A stretch of DNA of 64,000 bases from Opitutaceae bacterium (GTDB taxonomy: Bacteria > Verrucomicrobiota > Verrucomicrobiia > Opitutales > Opitutaceae), in assembly GCA_016795565.1 (NCBI GenBank), contig JAEUGW010000011.1:82447-146446 (forward strand), read 5' to 3'. Under the pieces are notes generated by a model that had not been told where the DNA came from, ran no database searches, and worked only from the letters and a program-made list of their open reading frames with translations. This document shows, one piece after another, positions 51,514 to 63,263 of this stretch; positions within the stretch are counted from its first letter, which is position 1; the number at the start of each line of letters is the position of its first letter. A program made the translations under genes and the position numbers.

Positions 51514-51963
51514 ATGCCCACCACCTACGAAACCCTCCGCGCCGACATCATCGCCGCCATGAAGGCCCGTGACACGGCCACCGCCACCGCCCTCCGCACC
51601 ATGGATGCCGCCATCCAGCGCGCCGCGATGGACACCAGCAAGCCGATCGACGAGGCCCTCGTCGTCGCCACCTTCCGCAAGGCCGTCAAGAACCTCACCG
51701 ACGCCCGCACCGAATTCGAGAAAGGCGGCCGCGCCGACCTCGTCGCCGCCAACAGCGCCGAGATTGCCATCCTCGAGAAATACCTGCCCCAGGGCCTCGA
51801 CGCGGCGAGACTCGAGGCGATCGTGGCCGAGGTCATCGCCGCCACCGGTGCCACCTCCAAAAAGGAGATGGGCAAGGTCATCGGCGCCCTCAAGCAGCGC
51901 CCCGAGGCCGCGCTCATCGATTTCGGTGCCGCCAGCAAACTCGTCCAGGCGAAGCTGCCGTGA
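51514..51963 (+). CDS. GatB/YqeY domain protein
   Basis: The product is 149 residues. The segments LRADIIAAMKARDTATATAL, EIAILEKYLPQGLDAARLEA and SKKEMGKVIGALKQRPEAAL are typical of the YqeY family, the helical domain shared with GatB and linked to tRNA or amidotransferase function. It lies 24 bp after the GreA/B-like gene. Confidence 0.93.
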   Translation: MPTTYETLRADIIAAMKARDTATATALRTMDAAIQRAAMDTSKPIDEALVVATFRKAVKNLTDARTEFEKGGRADLVAANSAEIAILEKYLPQGLDAARLEAIVAEVIAATGATSKKEMGKVIGALKQRPEAALIDFGAASKLVQAKLP

Positions 51964-51978
51964 GCGCCTGCGGTCGCG

Positions 51979-52812
51979 ATGCCATTGATTGACCACCTCC
52001 TCGGGGTTTGCCCGATCCGGAAAGCCATCTGGAAGCTGTGGTATCCGTTCCTCACGCGGCGGCTGCGCGACGAGGAGGTGCTGTTTCTCAACTACGCGTT
52101 TGAGACTGATCCGCCGGTCGGCCTGAAACTTGAACCCGCCGACGAACCGAACCGCGCCTGCATCCAGCTCTATCACCACGTCGCGACGCAGGCTGACCTC
52201 GCCGGCCAGCGCGTGCTGGAGGTGAGCTGCGGCCACGGCGGCGGCGCGTCGTTCCTGACCCGCACGCTGCACCCCGCACACTACACCGGCCTCGACCTGA
52301 ATCCCACCGGCATCGCTTTCTGCCGCCGACGGCACCGCGTCGCCGGTCTCGACTTCGTGCAGGGTGATGCCGGGAAGCTGCCCTTCGCCGACGCCAGCTT
52401 CGACGCCGTCATCAATGTCGAGGCCTCGCACTGCTACCCGGATTTCCCGCGCTTCCTCGCCGAGGTGTCGCGCGTGCTGAGGCCCGGCGGACATTTCCTC
52501 TACGCGGATTTCCGGTTCAACGAAGGCCTGGCCGACTGGGAACAGGCGCTCGCCGGTGCTCCGTTGAAACAGGTCGGGACGCGCGTCATCAACGCCGAGG
52601 TGTTGCGCGGCATGGACCTCAACTCCGCGCGCTCGCAGACGCTTCTCGTGCGCTACCTGCCGGCGTGGATGCAGTCCCTTGGTCGCGACTTCGCCGGCAT
52701 CCGCGGCTCACGGATCTACAACGCCCTGAAGGAGGACCGTCTGTCCTATCGCTCCTATTGTTTCGCGAAGGACCTGGCCCCAGCCGCCGGCGCGGGCTTG
52801 TCCCCGACGTAG
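51979..52812 (+). CDS. class I SAM-dependent methyltransferase
   Basis: The product is 277 residues. SAM motifs are [28 protein letters not shown] and [20 protein letters not shown]; the N-terminus [11 protein letters not shown] and the HVATQADL region match the group annotated as phthiotriol dimycocerosate-type methyltransferases. The substrate is unknown. The 3' end overlaps the convergent spermidine-synthase-like gene by 58 bp. Confidence 0.88.
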   Translation: MPLIDHLLGVCPIRKAIWKLWYPFLTRRLRDEEVLFLNYAFETDPPVGLKLEPADEPNRACIQLYHHVATQADLAGQRVLEVSCGHGGGASFLTRTLHPAHYTGLDLNPTGIAFCRRRHRVAGLDFVQGDAGKLPFADASFDAVINVEASHCYPDFPRFLAEVSRVLRPGGHFLYADFRFNEGLADWEQALAGAPLKQVGTRVINAEVLRGMDLNSARSQTLLVRYLPAWMQSLGRDFAGIRGSRIYNALKEDRLSYRSYCFAKDLAPAAGAGLSPT

Positions 52813-53468
52813 ATCATGTAGGTGCTGCGCCTCGCCTGCGCGTAAAGCCGGGCCGGCACCGCCTGCATGGTGAAGCCTGCCCGCTTCATCCGTTGCTCAA
52901 TCCGCGCATCCGCACAGGCCGACCAGATGGCCGCCCGGCCGCCGGGCTTCAGCGCCAGCGCAATCTGCTGGATGCCGCGCTCCCCGTAGAGCAGGTTGTT
53001 CTCGTCCTTCACCATGGCCGTCGTGCCGTTGTCGATGTCGAGCACGATGGCATCGAGCGGCGCCTGCGCCGCCCGCCGGATGATCCCGCGCACATCTTCC
53101 GCCAGCACGCTGACGCGCGGATCGGCGAGCGCCCCGCCGTTGAGGTCGGCCAGGAACGTGCGGTTCCAGGCCACAATCTCGGGAAACAGCTCCGCCACCT
53201 GCACCGCCGCCTTCGGCCCGGTGTGCGCCAGCACGCTCTTGAGGGTGAAGCCCAGGCCGAGGCCGCCGATCAGCACCTTCGCCGGCCGGCTGCGGTTCAC
53301 CAGCCGCTCGACTCCGATCCGGCCGAGCTCGATCTCGGAATGCGCCACCGAGGAATGCATCAGCTGCTGCCCGTTCACCCGGATGCAGTAGCTCCCGTCG
53401 TGCTCCACCAGCGTCATGCGTGCGCCGTTCGGCGCGGTCGTCTCGGCGAGGGTGATGTTCGGCTTCAT
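52755..53468 (-). CDS. spermidine-synthase-like methyltransferase-fold protein
   Basis: The product is 237 residues from ATG 53468. It has [40 protein letters not shown] (nucleotide-binding loop), [13 protein letters not shown] and [20 protein letters not shown]. This is the spermine/spermidine synthase fold without the usual full N-terminal domain; the polyamine-binding Asp is plausible in DIDNG. True substrate uncertain. It overlaps the preceding methyltransferase gene at the 3' end. Confidence 0.75.
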   Translation of the reverse strand: MKPNITLAETTAPNGARMTLVEHDGSYCIRVNGQQLMHSSVAHSEIELGRIGVERLVNRSRPAKVLIGGLGLGFTLKSVLAHTGPKAAVQVAELFPEIVAWNRTFLADLNGGALADPRVSVLAEDVRGIIRRAAQAPLDAIVLDIDNGTTAMVKDENNLLYGERGIQQIALALKPGGRAAIWSACADARIEQRMKRAGFTMQAVPARLYAQARRSTYMIYVGDKPAPAAGARSFAKQ

Positions 53469-53578
53469 GGACGATCGAGATTGGGAGCCCGCCGAGATTT
53501 TGGCCACAAAAAGCACAAAAATCCTCCGGCCCGCACATCGCAATTGATCTGCTGCCTACCCCGTCAACACCCGAAACC

Positions 53579-53673
53579 TGTCATTCTGAGTGCAACGAAG
53601 AATCCAGCTGGAGTTCGTTTCCCGGCCACGCGAATTGAATCCCGATGGATTCTTCGTTGCACTCAGAATGACA
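53579..53673. repeat. 27-bp perfect inverted repeat of the TGTCATTCTGAG type
   Basis: The 27 bp at 53579-53605 are exactly inverted at 53647-53673; outer bases TGTCATTCTGAGTGCAACGA. The 41-bp centre has no coding potential. It lies between a minus-strand gene and the helicase gene, which makes it a candidate bidirectional hairpin or a small mobile repeat of a type known from many bacterial genomes. Confidence 0.7.
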
Positions 53674-53765
53674 ACCCATGGATCGTGCCAGTGGCTCATT
53701 TTATGTGTCTTGGCGGCCGCTTCATCAGTCTTGTCTCGCCGCGCACAAAGCCTCGTTGTGGCCGC

Positions 53766-56339
53766 GTGTCAGCGCTCCCGCCCGCTCCCCTCGCCCCGCT
53801 GCCCGGCTCCCCCGATCCGGACACGGTGCTCGACGCCTTCCTGAAGGCGATGGCGGCGCGCGGCCTCGAGCTCTATCCCGAGCAGGAGGAGGCGATCCTC
53901 GAGCTCTTCGCTGGTCGCAATGTCATCCTCAACACGCCCACCGGCTCGGGCAAATCCCTCGTCGCCGCCGCGCTTCACTTCAAGGCCCTCTGCGCCGGCC
54001 AGCGCTCGGTTTACACCTGCCCGATCAAGGCGCTGGTGAACGAGAAATTCCTCAGCCTCTGCCGCGACTTCGGCCCGGAGCACGTCGGCATGATGACGGG
54101 CGACGCCTCCGTGAATCCGCAGGCGAGGATTCTGTGCTGCACCGCCGAGATCCTCGCCAACATCGCCCTCACCCGCGGCGAACACGCCGACGTCGCCGCG
54201 GTGATCATGGACGAGTTCCACTATTACTCCGACGCCGAGCGCGGCTACGCCTGGCAGGTGCCGTTGCTCACGCTGCCGCAGTCCCGCTTCCTGCTCATGT
54301 CGGCCACGCTGGGTTCGACCGACTTCTTCGAGAAGGAGCTCACCCGCCTGACCGGCGCGCCCACCCTCACCGTCCGCAGCGACCGCCGGCCGGTGCCGCT
54401 CGCTTTCGAGTATTCCGAAACGCCGCAGGCCGAGCGCGTCGCCGCGCTGTTGGCCGAGGACCGCGCCCCGGTCTATCTCGTGCATTTCACCCAGCGCGCC
54501 GCCTCGGAGGCCGCGCAGGCGCTGATGAGCCTGCCCGTCTGCACGAAAGACGAGAAGGCCGCGCTGGCCACCGCGCTCGAACGCGTGAAGTTCAACAGCC
54601 CCTACGGCAAGGATATGAAGCGCTGGCTGCGCCACGGCATCGGCGTGCACCACGCGGGTCTCCTGCCGAAATACCGCATCCTCGTCGAGTCGCTCGCCCA
54701 GCAGGGGCTGCTCAAGCTCATCTGCGGCACCGACACGCTCGGTGTCGGCATCAACGTGCCGATCCGCACCGTCCTCTTCACCCAGCTGTGGAAATACGAC
54801 GGCCGGAAGGCCGCCATCCTCAGCGTCCGCGATTTTCGCCAGGTCTCCGGTCGGGCTGGCCGCGCCGGCCACGACACCCAGGGCTACGTCGTCGTGCAGG
54901 CGCCGGAGCACGTCATCGAAAACAAGCGCGCCGAGGAAAAGGCCGCCGCCGATCCCGCGAAGAGGAAGAAACTCGTCAAGGCCCGCGCGCCCGAGGGCTC
55001 GGTCGGCTGGGACGCCAAGACCTTCGAACGCCTCCGGACCGCCTCGCCCGAGGAGCTGTCGTCCCATTTCGACGTGTCCCACGGCATGTTGTTGCTCGTG
55101 CTCAGCCGCGACACCGACGGCTGCCGCGCGCTGCGGCAGCTCATCAACGACTGCCACGAGCCTACCGCCAGGAAGCGCGCCCTGCGCAAGCGCGCCTGGC
55201 AGCTCTTCCGCGCCCTGCTCGACCGCAAGATCGTCGAGATCGTCCCGCGCCAGCCCTCCGGCCGCCGCCTTCGCGTCAACGTCGAGTTGCAGGACGACTT
55301 CTCCCTGCACCAGGCGCTCTCGCTCTACCTGATTGACACCCTGCCGCTGCTCAACCGCGAGTCGCCCGACTACCCGTTCGACGTGCTCACGCTGTGCGAG
55401 GCCATCGTCGAGGACCCCGACCAGATATTGCGCCGGCAGGTGGACCGGGAGAAAGGCCGCAAGATCGAGGAATGGAAGGCCGCCGGCATCCCCTACGACG
55501 AGCGCATGGCCAAGCTTGAGGAGGTTGAACACCCCAAGCCGCTCCGCGATTTCCTCTACGAGACCTTCAACACCTTCGCCGCGGCCCACCCCTGGGTCGG
55601 GCAGGAGAACGTCCGGCCCAAGTCCATCGCCCGCGAAATGTTCGAGCGCTACCAGTCCTTCTCCGACTACGTTCGCGAATACGGCCTCGAGCGCAGCGAG
55701 GGCCTCCTGCTGCGCCACCTGATGCAGGCCTGGAAGGTGCTGGCCCAGACCGTGCCCGATTCCGCCAAGACGCCCGAGGTCGTCGAGATGGAGGACTATT
55801 TCCGCGAGCTCATCCGTGGCATCGACTCCAGCCTGCTCGACGAGTGGGAACGGTTGCAGAATCCGGGATTCATCGCGGCGGAACCCGACGCCAAGCCCGC
55901 GCGTCCGGCCAGCTTCGACCTCACGCGCGATGCCGCCGCCTTCCACCGGCTTGTGCGCGCCGCGCTCCTCGGCTTCCTGCAGGACGTCGCCGCCCGCGAC
56001 TGGGAAGGCGCTGCCGAGCGCGTCGCCGTGGCCAGGGTCGCTGACCCCGGTTCCGCTCTCGCCGAAGCCCGCCGCATCGAAAGGGAGTTCGCCGCCTACT
56101 TCGAAGCCCGCGGCCGCTTCCGCCTCGATCCCGAAGGCCGCGCGCTGAAGCACACGCATATTCACGAGCAAGGCGCGGGGGGCATGGAGCCGGGAGTCTG
56201 GAGCATCGCGCAGGTGTTGGCGGATGTGGACGGGCTGAACGGCTGGGAGGCCCGCTTCGAGCTCTCGCTGACGGAGTCCCGCCAGGAAAGCCGCCCGGTG
56301 CTCCGTTTTCTTGCCGTCCGCCCCGTGGGCGCGGAATGA
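53766..56339 (+). CDS. DEAD/DEAH-box RNA helicase with DUF3516-like C-terminus
   Basis: The product is 857 residues from the GTG at 53766; an ATG at 53703 adds 21 residues of no clear value. The helicase core has [30 protein letters not shown] (motif I), [13 protein letters not shown] (DEFH), LLMSATLGS (SAT) and [12 protein letters not shown] (motif VI). The C-terminal 400 residues are helical and match the Ski2-like/DUF3516 layout ([20 protein letters not shown]). It is likely an RNA remodeller; role in vivo unknown. Near 56029-56062 a [14 protein letters not shown] segment resembles a common palindromic repeat. Confidence 0.88.
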   Translation: MSALPPAPLAPLPGSPDPDTVLDAFLKAMAARGLELYPEQEEAILELFAGRNVILNTPTGSGKSLVAAALHFKALCAGQRSVYTCPIKALVNEKFLSLCRDFGPEHVGMMTGDASVNPQARILCCTAEILANIALTRGEHADVAAVIMDEFHYYSDAERGYAWQVPLLTLPQSRFLLMSATLGSTDFFEKELTRLTGAPTLTVRSDRRPVPLAFEYSETPQAERVAALLAEDRAPVYLVHFTQRAASEAAQALMSLPVCTKDEKAALATALERVKFNSPYGKDMKRWLRHGIGVHHAGLLPKYRILVESLAQQGLLKLICGTDTLGVGINVPIRTVLFTQLWKYDGRKAAILSVRDFRQVSGRAGRAGHDTQGYVVVQAPEHVIENKRAEEKAAADPAKRKKLVKARAPEGSVGWDAKTFERLRTASPEELSSHFDVSHGMLLLVLSRDTDGCRALRQLINDCHEPTARKRALRKRAWQLFRALLDRKIVEIVPRQPSGRRLRVNVELQDDFSLHQALSLYLIDTLPLLNRESPDYPFDVLTLCEAIVEDPDQILRRQVDREKGRKIEEWKAAGIPYDERMAKLEEVEHPKPLRDFLYETFNTFAAAHPWVGQENVRPKSIAREMFERYQSFSDYVREYGLERSEGLLLRHLMQAWKVLAQTVPDSAKTPEVVEMEDYFRELIRGIDSSLLDEWERLQNPGFIAAEPDAKPARPASFDLTRDAAAFHRLVRAALLGFLQDVAARDWEGAAERVAVARVADPGSALAEARRIEREFAAYFEARGRFRLDPEGRALKHTHIHEQGAGGMEPGVWSIAQVLADVDGLNGWEARFELSLTESRQESRPVLRFLAVRPVGAE

Positions 56340-56390
56340 TTTTTCACCGCCTGTCCGGCTTCCAGACTGCCAACTGGCTTCAGGAGCTGA

Positions 56391-58721
<2,331 letters not shown>

Positions 58722-58737
58722 AGCCAGAATTTCCAAG

Positions 58738-58775
58738 CGGCAAGCCGGAGCCTCAGCTCTCGCTTGCCGTTTTTT
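58738..58775. terminator. rho-independent terminator between icd and 58753
   Basis: CGGCAAGC at 58738-58745 pairs with GCTTGCCG at 58762-58769 and is followed by six T residues (58770-58775). It would terminate icd transcription, and overlaps the last codons of the convergent gene ending at 58753. Confidence 0.8.
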
Positions 58776-60483
58776 CTTTGATCAGATGTCTCCAGGTGAA
58801 AGCCAGGCCACCTAGCCATAGACCGAGTCCAACAATCGCCGGCACCATGTGGCGCCAGTCCGTATAGCCCACCTTGAAATGCATCCCGAGGGCAGCCGCA
58901 TAAGCAAATGATCCCAATCCGGCGATGGCCCACCATAGCCATGCTTCGCCGCGCCGGAAACACCATAACACCGGCAGGAGCATGGCCACGCCACAGGCGA
59001 GCAGCATTCCGCCCAAGCTCGCTCGATCATGGGCAATGACGCCAATCATACGCTCGCCCAATGCCTCCGCTTGCTGGGCCGTCATGCATAGGAACCCGAG
59101 ATCCTCGCTGACAAAAACCGAGGTCATGCCGATGCCAAGGATCAGACATCCAGCAAAGAACAGGCCGCCGGCATGAACCACCCAGCACAACTGGCCCCAC
59201 TGTGCCAGTCGCCAACTGCGATCCTCTTCATCGCAGCGATCCATCGGGCTTCGCACCCCGCCTTCTTCTCCTACCATGATCTGCACGGTGAACTGAAACA
59301 GCAGCGCCGCCACAAAGGCGTGCAGTGTGTCGAAATACCCGAAACCGAAGAAAGCAAAGAAACTCGCGAAACCCACTAGGGCCGAGGCAATGACGGCGGT
59401 CTTCATGCCAGGGCGCGCACCTCGCACGCCATACCAGCCTAGGTATACATACATCCAACCCAAGCCAAGCATCACTCCGGCGAGGGTCGCTCGGTCATGA
59501 GCCATGAAGTCGAACACTCGTGGCATCGTCTTCTCCAACACACCCGAGCTCAGCCCCAGATAATGCTCATCGTAAGGCAACAACACGCGAGTCAGCGCCA
59601 GACCGAGTGCAGCCAGGCCTCCCGCCACCAACGCCGCGCCGAGGGCCACAATCCAGAACCATGAGCGCCGGAAAAGCCCCACCTGTTGCGATGATTTGCA
59701 TATCTCCGGCAATCGGGCCAACACGGCCTCGTTACAACGTTTCACCAAGCCCGGTCCGCGATAGACCAAACCCGCGTCGATAAGCATAAGATCGGCTCCG
59801 GCCGTCACCAACTCAGCGGCATCCTTCGGTCGGTCAATGCCGCCTGAAACAATGATCGGAGCTCCCGGCGGCAACACCTGCCGCCAGGCTCGGATTTTTT
59901 CCGGCCCCTGTGCCGGCATGGCCGCCGGCACGTTCCAACCGCCGCTGCTATCCCGGACTCCGGCTTGCAGGACCACACCCAGGGAGAAATCAGCGCCGGA
60001 CGCAGGCACCGGCTGGTCCCACGCGACCACCGGCAATTCCCCTCCAGCTGGCAGGCGGACCCACTCCTTGCCGTCCGCATCAAGATGTCGCCGCAGCAAG
60101 GGAAAAGCGTCGTCGTCCTTGTTTGCCTTGGACGCGCCCATGGGGCCATCGGCCAATGCCGCACCCGCTGCCCGTTGCACCTTGCGATATGACCCTTCAT
60201 GTATTTCCAGGCAGCCCACACCGAAACACGATAGGCCGCGGATTGCCCGGCGCTCCGGATCCACGCGCCAGCCAAGGCCGATCGGGGAAGCGAATCGGGT
60301 GCCGGCAACCGTGATAGCCAGCCGGTCATCCGGTGCCATGTGTCCCATGAACTCAATAACCGCCCGACCCGGCGTGCTTTTGCCCAAGGTGCTAATGACT
60401 CCAAGGGCAACGCTACGCGCCGTCTCGTCGGGCAGGCTGAACAGCACCCGTTGCGCGACCGTGCGATAAAACCAGTCCGGCAT
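58753..60483 (-). CDS. dihydroorotate-dehydrogenase-like domain fused to a polytopic membrane domain
   Basis: The product is 576 residues from ATG 60483. Residues 1-270 resemble class 2 dihydroorotate dehydrogenase: MPDWFYRTVAQRVLFSLPDE, ASPIGLGWRVDPERRAIRGL and the FMN-phosphate loop IIVSGGIDRPKDAAELVTAG, ADLMLIDAGLVYRGPGLVKR. The central segment with the NxSxPN motif and catalytic Ser of true enzymes is missing, so the barrel is shortened and probably inactive on dihydroorotate. Residues about 290-576 form seven or eight spans with a duplicated motif: FMAHDRATLAGVMLGLGWMY and VIAHDRASLGGMLLACGVAM. The gene lies convergent to icd inside the presumed insert. Confidence 0.75.
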   Translation of the reverse strand: MPDWFYRTVAQRVLFSLPDETARSVALGVISTLGKSTPGRAVIEFMGHMAPDDRLAITVAGTRFASPIGLGWRVDPERRAIRGLSCFGVGCLEIHEGSYRKVQRAAGAALADGPMGASKANKDDDAFPLLRRHLDADGKEWVRLPAGGELPVVAWDQPVPASGADFSLGVVLQAGVRDSSGGWNVPAAMPAQGPEKIRAWRQVLPPGAPIIVSGGIDRPKDAAELVTAGADLMLIDAGLVYRGPGLVKRCNEAVLARLPEICKSSQQVGLFRRSWFWIVALGAALVAGGLAALGLALTRVLLPYDEHYLGLSSGVLEKTMPRVFDFMAHDRATLAGVMLGLGWMYVYLGWYGVRGARPGMKTAVIASALVGFASFFAFFGFGYFDTLHAFVAALLFQFTVQIMVGEEGGVRSPMDRCDEEDRSWRLAQWGQLCWVVHAGGLFFAGCLILGIGMTSVFVSEDLGFLCMTAQQAEALGERMIGVIAHDRASLGGMLLACGVAMLLPVLWCFRRGEAWLWWAIAGLGSFAYAAALGMHFKVGYTDWRHMVPAIVGLGLWLGGLAFTWRHLIKEKTASES

Positions 60484-60659
60484 GGAGTATTGAGTATGCG
60501 GAACCACCTCCGACGCCAAGCTTCGGTTCGTGGCATTTGTCGGTTCGATTGCGTGCCAACGCGCCGCTTCGATCTCCACCGTCCTTCTGATTCTGCCTCC
60601 ACTCCCAGGGCGCTGCGACCGGTGTTGCCAAGCGTTTGGCCGAGCGGTTGGCTTCGGCC

Positions 60660-61151
60660 ATGAAAATGCTGCTGTTGGTTCTTGTGTTTCTCGTGCTCCC
60701 GCTCGCAGGACTCGCGGACATAACCACATCTGAACTGGCGAAGGAGAAGGCTGCCGTGCTTGCGGTGGTGCAACAGTTTTTTGACGCTCTCCATACCCGG
60801 GACGGCGAAGGACTGCGGGCCACCTGCCAGCCGGGTGCACAGGTTACCGCAGGGCGGCTCACCGAGAGCGGTTATGCCCTGCGGCAGCGTTCAATCGAGG
60901 TCGACATCGCCCAGCTCGCCACGGCTAAGGAAGTCTGGCTGGAGCGCATGTGGTCACCCACGGTGCACCTCAACGGCCGCATCGCGGTCGTCTGGACGCG
61001 CTACGATTTCCATCGGGATGGCAAATTATCCCACAATGGGACGGACTGCTTCACGCTGCTCAAGACCGATACGGGATGGAAAATTGCATGTCTCGCCTAT
61101 TCCGCCGAACCCGCCACGCAGACCGAAAACCCGGCCGGCCCACCGCAGTAA
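60660..61151 (+). CDS. secreted NTF2-like (SnoaL-fold) protein
   Basis: The product is 163 residues from ATG 60660 with a signal peptide (MKMLLLVLVFLVLPLAGLAD). The fold motifs are VLAVVQQFFDALHTRDGEGL, WSPTVHLNGRIAVVWTRYDF and FTLLKTDTGWKIACLAYSA. The family binds small molecules or serves as a scaffold; no catalytic residue can be assigned. It is divergent from the fusion gene (176-bp gap without visible sites). Confidence 0.85.
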   Translation: MKMLLLVLVFLVLPLAGLADITTSELAKEKAAVLAVVQQFFDALHTRDGEGLRATCQPGAQVTAGRLTESGYALRQRSIEVDIAQLATAKEVWLERMWSPTVHLNGRIAVVWTRYDFHRDGKLSHNGTDCFTLLKTDTGWKIACLAYSAEPATQTENPAGPPQ

Positions 61152-61275
61152 TCCCCGAGGATTCCATGCAGCGGCGGGGCTTTACCTGTTTCGCACCCTG
61201 GTCGCAGTCGCGGTGCGGTCAGCCGGAATACGAGCCAGCCGCTTGATCCGCCCAACACGGCCGCACAGACCGGCC

Positions 61276-61310
61276 TTGACATGGTTCCCATATCGGGAAC
61301 TGTGTGGGAG
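61276..61310 (+). promoter_or_regulatory. higBA promoter and operator
   Basis: A consensus -35 TTGACA lies at 61276-61281. Immediately downstream is a perfect inverted repeat GTTCCC-ATATC-GGGAAC (61284-61300), between -35 and the poorly matching -10, which is the position of an autorepressor site. A ribosome site GGGAG precedes ATG 61315. The rest of 61152-61275 shows nothing. Confidence 0.7.
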
Positions 61311-61314
61311 CTTC

Positions 61315-61608
61315 ATGCGCGTCATCTCCCGCAAGACACTGAAAGATTTCTGGGAGCGGCACGCAGACTCGGAGCAGGCGCTCAAGGCCTGGTTCCACGA
61401 GACCAGAGCGGCCCAATGGAAAACATTCACTGACATCAAAGTCCGCCACCGCACCGCCGACGCCCTGCCCGGCAAGCGCATCGTCTTTAACATCAAGGGC
61501 AATACCTACCGACTCATTGTTCGCCTCCACTACAACACCGGCATCGTCTTCATCCGCTTCATCGGCACGCACGCCGAATACGCCAAGATCGACGCCACCG
61601 TCGTTTGA
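61315..61608 (+). CDS. higB: HigB-type mRNA interferase toxin
   Basis: The product is 97 residues. The segments MRVISRKTLKDFWERHADSE, LKAWFHETRAAQWKTFTDIK, IVFNIKGNTYRLIVRLHYNT and IVFIRFIGTHAEYAKIDA match the HigB (RelE-like) family that cleaves ribosome-bound mRNA. It precedes its antitoxin by 7 bp, the toxin-first order of higBA. Confidence 0.92.
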   Translation: MRVISRKTLKDFWERHADSEQALKAWFHETRAAQWKTFTDIKVRHRTADALPGKRIVFNIKGNTYRLIVRLHYNTGIVFIRFIGTHAEYAKIDATVV

Positions 61609-61615
61609 CACCTCC

Positions 61616-62005
61616 ATGAAACCCAAAGTCATCAAGACCGAACGTGAATACAAGGCGGCCCTCGCCCACCTGGAGGCGCTGATGGACAGATCATCCCCCG
61701 ACACGGCGGAGTTGGAGCTGTGGTCGCTGTTGGTGGAGAAATACGAGGAGGAACATTTCCCGATCGCGACACCCGACCCCATCGAAGCGATTCGCTTCCG
61801 CATGGAACAGGCTGGCCTGGCTCCGGCCGACCTGCAGCCTTTCCTCCAGAGCAAGAGCAAGGTCTCGGAGGTGATGAACCGCAAGCGGCCACTCAGCCTG
61901 AGTATGATCCGCGCACTCCATCACGGGCTCAATATCCCCGCCGAAGTGTTGGTGCAGGAAACCCAGGCTCCTTACATCAGCGGCAGTTCCAAAAGCCGCA
62001 AGTAG
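61616..62005 (+). CDS. higA: HigA-type antitoxin
   Basis: The product is 129 residues from ATG 61616. The N-terminal VIKTEREYKAALAHLEALMD segment and the C-terminal HTH (IEAIRFRMEQAGLAPADLQP, KSKVSEVMNRKRPLSLSMIR) are typical of the HTH-XRE antitoxins paired with HigB. It would neutralise HigB and repress the operon at the GTTCCC palindrome. Its stop is followed within 4 bp by the icd 3' remnant. Confidence 0.9.
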   Translation: MKPKVIKTEREYKAALAHLEALMDRSSPDTAELELWSLLVEKYEEEHFPIATPDPIEAIRFRMEQAGLAPADLQPFLQSKSKVSEVMNRKRPLSLSMIRALHHGLNIPAEVLVQETQAPYISGSSKSRK

Positions 62006-62008
62006 AGG

Positions 62009-62062
62009 GTAGACGCTCTCCGGCCCAGCCCGACGCTCAACGCCGTCCTGGCGCAGCTCTGA
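62009..62062 (+). pseudogene. displaced 3' end of icd
   Basis: The 17 codons at 62009-62059 read VDALRPSPTLNAVLAQL and end at TGA 62060-62062. They match the C-terminus of the icd product at 58721 ([17 protein letters not shown]) but with C/G-ending codons like the body of icd. They start 4 bp after higA, are followed by a terminator, and have no start codon. It is most simply the original end of icd, separated from the gene by about 3.4 kb of inserted DNA. Confidence 0.75.
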
Positions 62063-62069
62063 ACGATCC

Positions 62070-62122
62070 CGCCGTCTTTTCTCGCAATTGCTGCGCGCTC
62101 CCCGGACGCCGAAAAGACGGCG
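62070..62122. terminator. long inverted repeat, probable original icd terminator
   Basis: CGCCGTCTTTTC at 62070-62081 and GAAAAGACGGCG at 62111-62122 are perfect 12-bp inverted arms. It stands between the icd 3' remnant and the convergent DTW-domain gene that ends at 62126, and would stop transcription from both sides. Confidence 0.65.
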
Positions 62123-62125
62123 CGG

Positions 62126-62845
62126 TCAAACCTCCGGAGCGACCGGGAATATCCGCTTCCGCCTCTTGCCCGGCTGGACCGGCGTCGGCGGTGCGGTGCG
62201 GCGCGGCTTGGGTGCATGACGCTTGATGCCGAGCCGCCGGTTCTCGGCGGTGCGCGTGATCTGGATATCCTGCATCCGCTGGAAGACCGTCAGCAATTGC
62301 TCCGGCAGCGCGTAGCGGTCGAGACCTGAGCGATCGAGGGCCAGGAGCAACTCGTGGACGGCCTCCAGCGTCGAGAGGCAGCCAGGCTCCGGCTGGCGCT
62401 TGATGCGGTAGCGGCTCGGCGCGGCGCCCGAGAACATGATCTTCGGCAGCCCTTGCAGGTTGGGGCTCAGCCGCAGCATCGGCCGGACCAGGCGCCAGGT
62501 CGCATCCAGAAGAAAAACCACCAGCCGGCGGCCCGCGAAATCGGTGGCGTGCAGTTCGCCCTTCGAGAGATCACGGGCGTCTTTGCCTGGGTAGAGCAGC
62601 ACTGGAAAGTTTCCCGGATCATCAATCAGTGCCTGAACGGCATCGTGGGTGCCGAAACACTCCCCGATGTGGATTTCGCTGTCCGCCAGGCAAAGGTGGG
62701 TAAGGCGGCCGGTGTTCGCCTTGATGCGCTTGAACTCATGCGGATGCATCAGGATCACGAACTTCGTGCGCGTCGGCATGGGCGTGATCGATCCGCACCA
62801 GCAGAGCGCCTCGGGCCAGAAACATTTGTAGCACATCTTCCTCAT
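62126..62845 (-). CDS. DTW-domain protein (tRNA-uridine aminocarboxypropyltransferase-like)
   Basis: The product is 239 residues from ATG 62845 (MRKMCYKCFWPEALCWCG), with a Cys cluster CYKC and CWC. The DTW-type motif is in VFLLDATWRLVRPML, and FVILMHPHEFKRIKANTGRL is the conserved nucleotide-side segment. The C-terminal 40 residues are basic (KRHAPKPRRT, QPGKRRKRIF) and may bind RNA. Homologues add the acp group to U47 or U20 in tRNA. A second ATG at 62836 is possible. Confidence 0.88.
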   Translation of the reverse strand: MRKMCYKCFWPEALCWCGSITPMPTRTKFVILMHPHEFKRIKANTGRLTHLCLADSEIHIGECFGTHDAVQALIDDPGNFPVLLYPGKDARDLSKGELHATDFAGRRLVVFLLDATWRLVRPMLRLSPNLQGLPKIMFSGAAPSRYRIKRQPEPGCLSTLEAVHELLLALDRSGLDRYALPEQLLTVFQRMQDIQITRTAENRRLGIKRHAPKPRRTAPPTPVQPGKRRKRIFPVAPEV

Positions 62846-62962
62846 CGGAAGGGCAACGATTGCCTCGCAACCACCCCTTTGACCAGAGGCAAAATGCGCC
62901 GGGCCGTCCGGGTTCGTGTTTTCACCCTTGCCTGCGCCCGTCCGGGCCGGAGCATTCCGCCC

Positions 62963-63211
62963 ATGAATTACCGGACCAAGGCCGAATACTTTATCCAAGG
63001 CATCACCCAGGGCTTCGTGGAAGCCGCCGAGGTCATTGCGTGGTCCGACGAGGTGGTCGTCACCGCCGCCACGCCCGAGGACTGGATGCTCGAAATCTCC
63101 AGCTGCGGCCCCGATGACCGCATGGTCATCCTCAGCCATCTGAACACCGTCAAGGGCACGGCCGACCCGGTCGAACTCGCCGCCCTGCTGAAAGCCAAGG
63201 GCGTCAGCTGA
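62963..63211 (+). CDS. small unknown protein
   Basis: The product is 82 residues from ATG 62963 (MNYRTKAEYFIQGITQGFVE), soluble and acidic, with a mixed alpha/beta pattern and a central VVVTAATPEDWMLEISSCGP. No family recognised. It is divergent from the DTW-domain gene. Confidence 0.65.
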   Translation: MNYRTKAEYFIQGITQGFVEAAEVIAWSDEVVVTAATPEDWMLEISSCGPDDRMVILSHLNTVKGTADPVELAALLKAKGVS

Positions 63212-63263
63212 CGGCACCGGGGGGCCGCCATGCGTTCCGGGCGGCGGGAATCCCGGCCGCAAA

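Noticed and set aside
53769..56171. An 800-codon frame antisense to the helicase
   Set aside because: Shadow; composition is typical of antisense GC-rich frames and the helicase motifs are on the other strand.
58753..60483. A functional pyrD (dihydroorotate dehydrogenase)
   Set aside because: The catalytic NxSxPN segment is missing and half of the protein is a membrane domain, so the pyrimidine role is not supported.
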